A stretch of DNA of 5,419 bases from an uncultured Desulfomonile sp. (GTDB taxonomy: Bacteria > Desulfobacterota > Desulfomonilia > Desulfomonilales > Desulfomonilaceae), in NCBI GenBank assembly GCA_937915285.1, contig CALDNG010000201.1, positions 1 through 5,419 of the forward strand, written 5' to 3'. The position numbers were made by a program, and so were the translations under genes. Under the pieces are notes generated by a model that had not been told where the DNA came from, ran no database searches, and was given only the letters and a program-made list of their open reading frames with translations. The first letter of the stretch is position 1, and each line of letters opens with the position of its first letter. Shown piece after piece: positions 1-5,419 of this stretch.

Positions 1-749
1 GCTGCCGATACAAGTCCAAATCGACGTTGCCCGCTTTTTGTGATGGCTCCGCTTTCGATGTCATCAACCCGGCCTTTTTTCCGAAGCTCCCTTATGAGCG
101 TGTTTCTTTCTTCCGGGTCCGCCCATATGTTCAACTCTGCAGCGGTTTTGCCGACAACCTCATGCGGCTCGTAGCCCAGAGTGTCAGTAAAACCTTTGTT
201 GACCCTCACTATCACGCTGTCGCTAAGCCTTGATATCGCAATGGCGTCAGGGTTTAGCATGAATGCCTTGTCAAAATTCTCTTCACTCTCACGAAGAGCT
301 TTAACTGCCGTAACGTGATCGGAGACATCCCGCATAGAGCCCTGAAATCCCTTTATGCTCCTTAAACTGTCAAAAACAGGCCCAAAGGCTACTTCAGTCC
401 ATACTATAGCGCCATCCTTTCCTGTCAGCTCGACATCGGACACCACCTCGGACGATCTTTCAGAGAACTCTTGACGCTTGATAAAATCCCTGTGGTTTTT
501 GGAGATAAGTTCCTTGCCCGCTTGTGTCATGAAATGGGCCAGCGTATGGCCGACAATTTCCTGCGCCTCATAGCCGAGCAATTTCTTGATGGAAGGGGTA
601 ATGTAGGTTACTGTCAAATCCGGGTCCGTCTCAAAAATAACCTCCTTCATGCGCTCCATTATTATTCGAAACGGCTCTTTTCCCTCAGAAAGAACTTCCC
701 AATGCCGCATTAGTTGAGGCTCGTTTTCAATCTTTCCTGTTCCTGTCAT
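1..749 (-). CDS. Multi-PAS sensor protein, N-terminal fragment (runs off the left edge)
   Basis: Reading the minus strand from ATG at 749-747 gives 249 uninterrupted codons with no stop before the window edge, so the C-terminus and output domain are missing. A good ribosome binding site (AAAGGG, 763-758) lies 8 nt before the ATG. The protein has no signal peptide or membrane segment and looks cytoplasmic. Two PAS domains are visible. PAS1 covers about residues 26-146: it has the 'ITPSIKKLLGYEAQEIVG' S-box start and ends in the 'GFQGSMRDVSDH' strand typical of PAS/PAC. PAS2 covers about 152-249 and beyond: it starts after the linker 'ALRESEENFDKAF' and contains 'VNKGFTDTLGYEPHEVVGK'. The visible part contains no cysteine, unlike the two other PAS proteins in the window. 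By family knowledge such proteins usually end in a histidine kinase, GGDEF/EAL or PP2C module; which one cannot be told here. PAS identity is sure, the full function is unknown. Confidence 0.88.
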   Translation of the reverse strand, partial: MTGTGKIENEPQLMRHWEVLSEGKEPFRIIMERMKEVIFETDPDLTVTYITPSIKKLLGYEAQEIVGHTLAHFMTQAGKELISKNHRDFIKRQEFSERSSEVVSDVELTGKDGAIVWTEVAFGPVFDSLRSIKGFQGSMRDVSDHVTAVKALRESEENFDKAFMLNPDAIAISRLSDSVIVRVNKGFTDTLGYEPHEVVGKTAAELNIWADPEERNTLIRELRKKGRVDDIESGAITKSGQRRFGLVSA

Positions 750-992
750 CGGCGTTTCCCTTTAAATGCTTTTCTTCAGCAGGTGATGTGAATCTCCCCG
801 GATCACGACGGCGCTTCTGGGTGTCTGGACATGAAAAAAGTTCGTTGCCTAAAAATAATCGCATGGCGATACCCAAAGGATTGATGTAAAATTAGGACAT
901 GTGATTACGTGAATGTCATGACCGTGCCGGGTCCGGATTGTTTTTGTCTTCACTTCTATCCTGAAACAGGCGGAAACATTTTAAACTGAACT

Positions 993-998
993 TATAAT
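993..998 (+). promoter_or_regulatory. Possible -10 box (TATAAT) upstream of the amidohydrolase
   Basis: A perfect TATAAT lies 113 bases before the ATG at 1112. The sequence at the matching -35 position (around 970-975, GCGGAA) does not resemble TTGACA, so this would be a weak or activator-dependent sigma-70 promoter, or a chance match in AT-rich DNA. If it is used, the transcript has a leader of roughly 105 nt. Confidence 0.35.
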
Positions 999-1099
999 AC
1001 TGCCCCACCTGTTGAATTCCAAATTAAAACTTGCCCGGGCCACTAGTGCGTGAACAGCAGGATGTCCTTCATTTTGCTTCGTATTCAGACCACGGATGT

Positions 1100-1103
1100 G
1101 GAG
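1100..1103 (+). promoter_or_regulatory. Ribosome binding site deciding the amidohydrolase start
   Basis: GGAG stands 8 nt before the ATG at 1112, a near-ideal spacing. The longer in-frame option, a TTG at 1031, has no Shine-Dalgarno sequence before it. Starting at 1112 also places a classic signal peptide exactly at the N-terminus, which the TTG start would bury behind 27 extra residues. Confidence 0.7.
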
Positions 1104-1111
1104 AAACTGAG

Positions 1112-2842
1112 ATGTTTGTAAAACTTTCCAGAGTTGTCATGATTATCGGCGTATTCATTGCGCTAACGGGTCCATCCAACTCACTTCATGCTCAAAGGAA
1201 CGACACTATGGAGACAATTTTCTTCAATGGCAGGTTTGTCACAATGGACAGCGCAGGTTCAAAAGCCGACGCTGTTGCTGTCAAAAATGGCAAGTTTGAA
1301 GCAGTTGGAGTTACAGAAGAAATAATGAAACTTGCGACCCCTTCTACCAAATTGATCGATCTCGAAGGAAAAACAGCGCTCCCAGGGTTGATCGATGCTC
1401 ACTGCCATCCGATGGAAACCATCTATCTCAAGGAAGATTGGGTGGACTGCCGCTTTCCAGATACCAAATCGGTTAAGCAGGCTCTTGGGAACATTAGCGC
1501 TTGGGTGAAGAATACACCTGAGGGCAAATGGATTTTTGTGGCATGCGTCTCAGCAAGTCAAAACAAATTTGAGGATAAGCGTTTGCCCAACAAGGCGGAG
1601 TTGGATTCAGTAGCGCCCAACAATCCGCTGTTACTGGCTAACGGCGCCCATCAGGCCATTGCGAATTCAAAAGCCCTTGAAGCGCTGGGAGTAAAAAAGG
1701 GAATGGCCAAGCTTCCTCGTGGAGGTTCAGTGGGGCTGGACAGTGAAGGAATCCCCACTGGAGCCCTGGGGGATGTTCAGGGAGACGTGCCGGATAAACC
1801 CTCTCCAGATGAATTGAAACGCTATTACTCCGGTGGCATAGAAAAATTCTGGAATCAGAACGGGTTCACATCATTAATGGCCATAACTCCTGCCGTTGCG
1901 CTACCGGTATTAAAGGCTTTGGCCAAGTCCGGGCGTGTTCCTTCAATCAGGTACTGTGTTTCTGCATGGACTTCCGCCAACGGTCAGGATATGCCCGAGG
2001 ATCTGAGCATATTCAAAATGCCTTCGGAGGCAGATCCAGATTATTACAAATTTGTAGCAATCAAGGACTGGGTGGATGGCGAAAACGATGCCCGTACAGG
2101 TTACATGTGCGAGCCATATATCGGTCATTTTGACACCGATCCTCCAGGCGGCCATGGCTCTCTTGTTACCGACCAGCAAGGCGTCAACCGTTTTGCCAGG
2201 ATAGCAGATGAAGCAGGGGTAATATGCATGCTCCACTGCTCAGGAGACAAAGCCACGGACATCGGTCTGACAGCCTACGAGCAGATGATCCGTTCGAGGA
2301 AATCGTCTGGCCTGTTCCGAATAGAGCATTATGGAATGTTCCAACTAACGGAGAATCAGCTTCAGCGGGCAAGGAATTTAAAGTCCAAAGGTCTTCATAT
2401 ATCAACCCAACCGATGTGGCTGCTCGAACTTGTTAAGGCAGACTATGAAAACATGGGAGCCAAAAGGGCCCACACGGGATTTCAGTTTCGAAAGATGATA
2501 GACGCTGGTTTGGAGCCGGCAGCAAGCACGGACATGACAGGCATCTATCTCGGGAATATCAACCCTTTTGTGGCTATATATGCAACGGTTTCCCGCCAAT
2601 CCGACAAGGGCCTGTTTGTTCCCGGTCAGGCCATATCGGTGGAAGAGGCTGTCAAAATGTGGACAGTGTGGGCTGCAAAATCGATGGGAGAAGAAAAAAC
2701 GAGAGGGTCGATTGAAAAAGGAAAATTTGCTGATATCACGGTTCTGTCTGAGGACATATTCACTGCGCCACTGGAAAGAATCAAGGATATCAGGCCGGTA
2801 AAGACCATCGTGGGTGGGACAATAGTTTACGAAGCGAACTAA
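1112..2842 (+). CDS. YtcJ-like metal-dependent amidohydrolase (Amidohydro_3), probably exported
   Basis: The 576-residue protein belongs to the amidohydrolase superfamily, YtcJ/NfdA-like branch. These are TIM-barrel metal enzymes that hydrolyse C-N bonds; the substrate cannot be read from sequence. Residues 1-27 look like a signal peptide: MFVKLSR, then the hydrophobic VVMIIGVFIALTG, then cleavage after LHA. The catalytic region follows in the usual order: 'PGLIDAHCHP' with the metal pair H97/H99; a conserved family segment 'NGAHQAIANSKAL' near 178-190; 'GIPTGALGD' near 214-221; 'IKDWVDG' with K318, the usual bridging-lysine position; 'MLHCSGDKATD' with H375 and D379; 'RIEHY' with H406; and 'ASTDM' with D474, the usual catalytic aspartate position. 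The C-terminal strand 'GSIEKGKFADITVL' completes the small beta domain. All expected ligands appear present and the length fits the family, so it should be active. A second good start at 1208 would give a 544-residue cytoplasmic form. It is monocistronic: both neighbours lie on the other strand. Confidence 0.9.
   Translation: MFVKLSRVVMIIGVFIALTGPSNSLHAQRNDTMETIFFNGRFVTMDSAGSKADAVAVKNGKFEAVGVTEEIMKLATPSTKLIDLEGKTALPGLIDAHCHPMETIYLKEDWVDCRFPDTKSVKQALGNISAWVKNTPEGKWIFVACVSASQNKFEDKRLPNKAELDSVAPNNPLLLANGAHQAIANSKALEALGVKKGMAKLPRGGSVGLDSEGIPTGALGDVQGDVPDKPSPDELKRYYSGGIEKFWNQNGFTSLMAITPAVALPVLKALAKSGRVPSIRYCVSAWTSANGQDMPEDLSIFKMPSEADPDYYKFVAIKDWVDGENDARTGYMCEPYIGHFDTDPPGGHGSLVTDQQGVNRFARIADEAGVICMLHCSGDKATDIGLTAYEQMIRSRKSSGLFRIEHYGMFQLTENQLQRARNLKSKGLHISTQPMWLLELVKADYENMGAKRAHTGFQFRKMIDAGLEPAASTDMTGIYLGNINPFVAIYATVSRQSDKGLFVPGQAISVEEAVKMWTVWAAKSMGEEKTRGSIEKGKFADITVLSEDIFTAPLERIKDIRPVKTIVGGTIVYEAN
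1194..1210 (+). promoter_or_regulatory. Internal Shine-Dalgarno and ATG: alternative cytoplasmic start of the amidohydrolase
   Basis: AAAGGAA at 1194-1200 has its GGA 8 nt before an in-frame ATG at 1208-1210 (Met33 of the long form). Translation from here would begin 'METIFFNGRFVTMD', which is where typical cytoplasmic YtcJ proteins begin, and would drop the signal peptide exactly. The element therefore either is chance, arising from the codons after the cleavage site, or allows two products. Confidence 0.4.
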
Positions 2843-2848
2843 TGTCGC

Positions 2849-2867
2849 GCCAGGCTCAGTCCCTGGC
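2849..2867 (+). terminator. Short hairpin just after the amidohydrolase stop, weak terminator candidate
   Basis: GCCAGG (2849-2854) pairs with CCTGGC (2862-2867) around a 7-nt loop, beginning 6 nt after the TAA. It is followed by only TTT and then CAAAC, so the U-tract is too short for a strong intrinsic terminator. Its right arm can instead pair with a second copy of the left arm downstream (2895-2901). Confidence 0.35.
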
Positions 2868-2903
2868 TTTCAAACAAGTCAATTGTGTTGTGGCGCCAGG
2901 GGC
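2859..2903 (+). repeat. Inverted repeat competing with the 2849-2867 hairpin
   Basis: Bases 2859-2867 (GTCCCTGGC) pair with 2895-2903 (GCCAGGGGC) over 9 positions with one G-T wobble, enclosing 27 nt that contain a small ACAA/TTGT hairpin (2874-2877 with 2883-2886). The octamer GCGCCAGG occurs twice, at 2847-2854 and 2893-2900, which creates the choice between two structures. The pairing is plain in the sequence; a function is not shown. Confidence 0.35.
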
Positions 2904-2972
2904 ATCGACAATGGCCGGTATCCCTCCATGGTCGACTTAATGAATTCCGCTAATGGGTCCACTGATCATTAG

Positions 2973-2998
2973 AGCATCCCCGAGTGTGAGGGGTCGCT
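2973..2998 (+). terminator. Hairpin with TTTAAAT tail, possible terminator
   Basis: AGC (2973-2975) and CCCC (2978-2981) pair with GGGG (2990-2993) and GCT (2996-2998), with a small internal loop and an 8-nt apical loop. The 3' side runs into TTTAAAT. This is a weak plus-strand terminator candidate about 130 nt after the amidohydrolase stop. On the minus strand the hairpin has no T-run after it. Confidence 0.3.
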
Positions 2999-3021
2999 TT
3001 AAATCAACCCTTATGGGAAGG

Positions 3022-3072
3022 CTCCTGGAGTGTTTTCAGGGTCTCAAAATTGTCTGTTCGGGATTCCAGGAG
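3022..3072. repeat. Inverted repeat near the 3' end of the diguanylate cyclase gene
   Basis: CTCCTGGA (3022-3029) is a perfect inverted copy of TCCAGGAG (3065-3072), extendable by a G-T and a T-A pair, with about 35 nt between the arms. It begins about 37 nt past the stop of the minus-strand gene ending at 3110. It could form a 3'-end structure on the operon mRNA, but there is no U-tract. Confidence 0.3.
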
Positions 3073-3109
3073 GAAGCTCATAAAATCTGTAGGCTTGCGC
3101 GACCACTGA

Positions 3110-4012
3110 CTATCCTAGAGTGAGCCGGTTTCTGCCTGCCTGCTTGCTGGCGTACATAAGCGTGTCTGCTCTCCTCATCAGGCTTTCGAGGGTATCATCA
3201 TACCTGCTTAGACTTGCGCCGACTGATATGGTCACGCTGAGTTTTTTGTTGTTGTGAATGATGTAGGAGCTTTCCACAAGCATTCTTAAGCGATTTCCCA
3301 TGACCTCGAGATTATCTCTGTTGACATCAGAAAGAACACCTACGAACTCTTCTCCTCCCCATCTGCCGAACACATCGGAGGCTCTGGTGGAAGCTGATAG
3401 AGTCTTTCCAACAAACTTGAGAACCTGGTCCCCAACCTCATGACCGTAAGTGTCATTAAATTTCTTGAAATGGTCCACATCCATGAAAAGGAACCCAAAC
3501 GTTAGATTGTATAGTTTTGTTTCTTCAAGCTTCCGTCCAAGTTCCCGGTCAAGGTAATTCCTGTTTGGGAGTTCAGTAAGATTATCAAGCATGGCCATCT
3601 TTTCAAGTTCCCTTATTTTTGACTCCGGGATTCTATGATGGCCGCTCTCAACAAATAACTCAACACCGCCAATCAGGTTGCCTGCGCCGTCAGTCACCGG
3701 GTTAACCTTTACAGCGACCTGAACCCTGTGTCCGTCCTTATGGTGAAGAAATACTTTTGATTCACGAGGCTTGCCATCCTCCATGGTGTAAGCCAGGGGA
3801 CATTTCCCAAGACACAGACTATTGCCTTTCTCATCAACGTGGGTGAGGATGTTGTCTGAGCAGGTTCTTCCCAATACCTCAGCAGCGCTGAAGCCGGATA
3901 TTAGCTCGGCTGACTTGTTCCAGTAAGTTATCGTCCTGTTCCTGTCTACCGCATACAGGCCTTCATGGAGGTTGTCGAGGATCTCCGAGAATGACTTCTT
4001 GCTGATTTCCAT
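3110..4012 (-). CDS. PAS-GGDEF diguanylate cyclase with intact inhibitory site
   Basis: The protein joins two GTP into cyclic di-GMP in the cytoplasm. I take ATG at 4012 (300 residues) because AAAGGAA (4025-4019) sits 7 nt before it. A GTG at 4036 would add 8 residues but has no Shine-Dalgarno sequence. A PAS domain spans about residues 5-124, starting 'ILDNLHEGLYAVDRNRTI'. It carries C51, C67 and C71 in the segment 'CSDNILTHVDEKG' to 'CLGKCPL', a conserved motif of a PAS subgroup often found before GGDEF domains. The linker 'KIRELEKMAMLDNLTELPNR' (about 132-151) leads into the GGDEF domain (about 141-300). Visible there are 'MDVDHFKKFND' with metal-binding D178, 'GHEVGDQVL', and the active-site loop GGEEF at 219-223. 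The product-inhibition motif RxxD is present as RASD (210-213), five residues before GGEEF. The protein should be active and feedback-inhibited. It has no membrane segment. It lies 33 nt behind the phosphatase gene on the same strand and is most likely co-transcribed with it. Confidence 0.93.
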   Translation of the reverse strand: MEISKKSFSEILDNLHEGLYAVDRNRTITYWNKSAELISGFSAAEVLGRTCSDNILTHVDEKGNSLCLGKCPLAYTMEDGKPRESKVFLHHKDGHRVQVAVKVNPVTDGAGNLIGGVELFVESGHHRIPESKIRELEKMAMLDNLTELPNRNYLDRELGRKLEETKLYNLTFGFLFMDVDHFKKFNDTYGHEVGDQVLKFVGKTLSASTRASDVFGRWGGEEFVGVLSDVNRDNLEVMGNRLRMLVESSYIIHNNKKLSVTISVGASLSRYDDTLESLMRRADTLMYASKQAGRNRLTLG

Positions 4013-4018
4013 CCGGCA

Positions 4019-4025
4019 TTCCTTT
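4019..4025 (-). promoter_or_regulatory. Ribosome binding site deciding the diguanylate cyclase start
   Basis: On the minus strand this reads AAAGGAA, with 7 nt between GGA and the ATG at 4012. It lies inside the 33-nt gap after the phosphatase stop codon (4048-4046), so the downstream gene has its own translation signal in the shared mRNA. It argues against the longer GTG start at 4036. Confidence 0.65.
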
Positions 4026-4045
4026 GATAAAACCACGAAAGTTCA

Positions 4046-5284
4046 TTACTTGGAGAAGTTCACGACAACAATGGTTATGTCATCATCAGGTGGAGCATTA
4101 TCGCCGAATTCCAGTACTGATCGCACAATATCATCGGCAGTCTGCTCAGCGCTACCTGAAACCTGCCTTCTGATTACGGTTTTGAGGCGATCTTCTCCAA
4201 ACAGTTCTCCGGCGCCACTGGAGTATTCTGTTACTCCATCAGTATAGAAAATTAGCTTGTCCCCTTTGTTCAAGGTCTTGAATTCCTCTTCAAAAGGAAT
4301 CAAGCCACCCATTCCGACAATGGAACCACCCTGTTCCAGGTTTTCCATGCTACCGTCAGATCTAAGGATAATGGGGGGCGGATGGCCGGCGTTGCAGGAA
4401 ACAAGATTCAATTCATGGTGGTTCAGGACCACATAACTCATCGTAAAATACTTATCGAACCTCTCGATCGGATAGTTTGCGTCAAGGGCCTCAAGGACCT
4501 TTCCCGGCGACGCCAGTTCGGTCTCGCATCCAGGTTGGATATCATCCCCACGATTGCAGAAATAACCGGTAGTGGGTGACAACATCTGGGAAACCGAAAC
4601 CGTTACCATGGCTGCAGGGACTCCATGTCCGCTGACATCAAGCACATAAATGATTACATGCTGGTCATCGAGTTCGAATATGTTGAAAATGTCGCCACCG
4701 ACCTGCTCACTTGGGATGAATCTGTAAGCGAAAGAACAGTTACTTATCCGCGGGAATGATGCGGGAAGAAGGCTTCTCTGTATTTCAGCGGCAGACTTGA
4801 GATCCTCGTCAAGTCTCTCCTGTTTTTCAAGCAGCCATAGACGCTGGGTCTCAAGCTCGGTCATGTCATCCACAACGATGAGTATCATCTCTTCCTTGTG
4901 GTATGTCAGATACATGGCTGAAAAAAGGAAGTGCTTGTTGCGTTTCTCAGAGCCTATATAAAAGTGCCTGTCAAGCTTAACCTTGGAACAGGGCGCCTTG
5001 TCCAGAAAAGACTCAATTATGGCGTTTCGAAGCACACAGTTTGAACAATTACTGGTCTGACCGCATATCTGGTTTTCATCTACGGCAAATGCGCAACCAA
5101 TGGCGTTTCCGCAGTACTGGTTGACCAATTCGGTCTCAGTCTTCGAAAAAAGCTTCTGGAAACCTTGGTTGAACTGTTGTATGCGGACATTTTTATCGAC
5201 AAGAAAAACAGCCGAAGGAATGCTGTCCATCAACAAATTGAGGAATTCGTTGGATTCCTTGAGGCTGGATAGCTCTAAAGACAT
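4046..5284 (-). CDS. PAS-SpoIIE/PP2C serine phosphatase (RsbU-like)
   Basis: This 412-residue cytoplasmic protein has an N-terminal PAS sensor and a C-terminal PPM/SpoIIE phosphatase. By family knowledge such enzymes dephosphorylate an anti-sigma-factor antagonist and so switch on a partner-switching pathway. The PAS domain covers about residues 9-143 ('LLMDSIPSAVFLVDKNVRI'). It contains five clustered cysteines, C58, C64, C74, C80 and C83 (C-x5-C-x9-C-x5-C-x2-C). A helical linker follows (about 143-172) and ends in the family signature 'AAEIQRSLLP'. The phosphatase domain runs from about 190 to 410. Metal-binding acidic residues are in 'VGGDIFN' (D198), 'DVSGHG' (D216), 'YTDGVTE' (D349) and 'PPDDDITIVVV' (D401/D402); 'NAGHPPP' is also present. 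All catalytic motifs are intact. The start is ATG 5284, with GGAG 9 nt upstream. ATG 5299 would add 5 residues but has no Shine-Dalgarno sequence and would lie almost at the predicted transcription start. No substrate (STAS) or kinase (RsbW-like) gene is in the window. Confidence 0.93.
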   Translation of the reverse strand: MSLELSSLKESNEFLNLLMDSIPSAVFLVDKNVRIQQFNQGFQKLFSKTETELVNQYCGNAIGCAFAVDENQICGQTSNCSNCVLRNAIIESFLDKAPCSKVKLDRHFYIGSEKRNKHFLFSAMYLTYHKEEMILIVVDDMTELETQRLWLLEKQERLDEDLKSAAEIQRSLLPASFPRISNCSFAYRFIPSEQVGGDIFNIFELDDQHVIIYVLDVSGHGVPAAMVTVSVSQMLSPTTGYFCNRGDDIQPGCETELASPGKVLEALDANYPIERFDKYFTMSYVVLNHHELNLVSCNAGHPPPIILRSDGSMENLEQGGSIVGMGGLIPFEEEFKTLNKGDKLIFYTDGVTEYSSGAGELFGEDRLKTVIRRQVSGSAEQTADDIVRSVLEFGDNAPPDDDITIVVVNFSK

Positions 5285-5293
5285 CCCTGAAAT

Positions 5294-5297
5294 CTCC
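5294..5297 (-). promoter_or_regulatory. Ribosome binding site deciding the phosphatase start
   Basis: On the minus strand this reads GGAG, 9 nt before the ATG at 5284. It overlaps the last base of the competing ATG at 5299-5297 and runs into its second codon. This and the short distance to the -10 box favour the start at 5284. Confidence 0.5.
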
Positions 5298-5299
5298 AT

Positions 5300-5419
5300 G
5301 AACTCATTGAAAAGATTATAACCCTATCCAACAGACATCGAAAAGCAAAATTTGCCATGAGCAGCATCACAGGTTGCAGATGGACTAAGGAAGCCTATAT
5401 TTATTTTGTAGTTCAAAAA
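5300..5419. other. Upstream region of the operon, no gene seen
   Basis: These 120 bases at the right edge contain the -10 box and otherwise show no open frame, repeat or RNA gene that I can support. The last 25 bases are AT-rich and could be the promoter side of a neighbouring gene outside the window. Confidence 0.5.
5315..5320 (-). promoter_or_regulatory. Perfect -10 box (TATAAT) for the phosphatase-diguanylate cyclase operon
   Basis: The minus strand reads GGGTTATAATC here. Transcription would begin near 5308, leaving a 5' leader of about 24 nt before the ATG at 5284. The -35 region is poor: the hexamer at 17-nt spacing is TTTCGA, matching three of six consensus positions. This suggests a moderate or activator-helped sigma-70 promoter. 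Confidence 0.5.

Larger units (their letters stand above)
750..1111. other. Divergent intergenic region, no gene seen
   Basis: This 362-base stretch separates the minus-strand PAS sensor gene from the plus-strand amidohydrolase gene. It must hold the promoters of both unless either is read from elsewhere. The only clear element is a TATAAT on the plus strand at 993-998. I found no convincing -35/-10 pair for the minus-strand gene, only AT-rich stretches around 835-860 and 885-895. The frame upstream of the amidohydrolase stays open back to a TTG at 1031, but those 27 codons have no domain character and are taken as untranslated leader. No RNA gene, riboswitch or long repeat was recognised. 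Confidence 0.6.
2843..3109. other. Convergent intergenic region, no gene seen
   Basis: These 267 bases lie between the 3' ends of the amidohydrolase gene (plus) and the diguanylate cyclase gene (minus). Neither strand has an open frame with recognisable coding character. The stretch contains four inverted-repeat structures, listed separately, which probably serve transcription termination or RNA 3'-end protection. None is followed by a long T-run, so no textbook intrinsic terminator is present. Confidence 0.6.

Noticed and set aside
27..713. Plus-strand open frames at 27-233 and 471-713
   Set aside because: They lie antisense to the PAS sensor gene, whose minus-strand frame is unbroken for 249 codons with clear PAS motifs. 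The plus-strand translations show no domain character.
827..901. Repeated GGACATG at 827-833 and 895-901 in the divergent intergenic region
   Set aside because: A seven-base repeat 68 bases apart is weak evidence for an operator; there is no dyad symmetry common to both copies beyond ACATG and no further copies.
1031..1111. TTG-initiated 27-residue N-terminal extension of the amidohydrolase
   Set aside because: It has no Shine-Dalgarno sequence and would bury the signal peptide; ATG 1112 has a good ribosome binding site.
1943..2808. Several short open frames on both strands inside the amidohydrolase gene
   Set aside because: They are out-of-frame shadows of a gene whose motifs are intact from end to end, and none has its own recognisable domain.
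2844..2972. Open plus-strand frame ending in 'MVDLMNSANGSTDH' at a TAG near 2970
   Set aside because: The ending reads like a plausible protein tail, possibly a gene remnant, but there is no good start with a ribosome binding site and no recognised family, and a short open frame of this size is expected by chance.
3972..4247. Plus-strand open frame spanning the junction of the two operon genes
   Set aside because: It is antisense to two well-supported coding regions and has no domain or convincing start signal.

Overview
The window looks like ordinary chromosomal DNA of a Gram-negative, signalling-rich bacterium of moderate GC content. The multi-PAS sensor, the PAS/SpoIIE phosphatase and the PAS-GGDEF protein, together with cysteine-rich PAS domains, resemble gene content common in Desulfobacterota (former Deltaproteobacteria). 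That placement is an inference from domain style, not a proven identity. There is no tRNA, rRNA, CRISPR array, transposase or phage gene.

Layout: (1) 1-749, minus strand, is the N-terminal part of a multi-PAS sensor protein that runs off the left edge, so its output domain is not visible. (2) 750-1111 is a divergent intergenic region with a TATAAT box at 993-998. (3) 1112-2842, plus strand, is a YtcJ-type (Amidohydro_3) metal-dependent amidohydrolase with an apparent signal peptide and a second, well-formed start just after it. (4) 2843-3109 is a gene-free convergent region with several inverted repeats. (5) 3110-4012 and 4046-5284, both minus strand, form a two-gene operon. The upstream gene encodes a PAS-PP2C/SpoIIE (RsbU-like) serine phosphatase and the downstream gene a PAS-GGDEF diguanylate cyclase. 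A perfect -10 box lies just upstream of the operon at 5315-5320. (6) 5300-5419 holds that promoter and no visible gene.

The operon joins two different outputs, partner-switching phosphatase and c-di-GMP synthesis, each behind its own cysteine-bearing PAS domain. This is the most interesting part of the window: the two sensors may read a related redox or metal signal. The amidohydrolase shows no evident functional link to the signalling genes. No clearly new system is visible; the findings below are points worth checking rather than discoveries.
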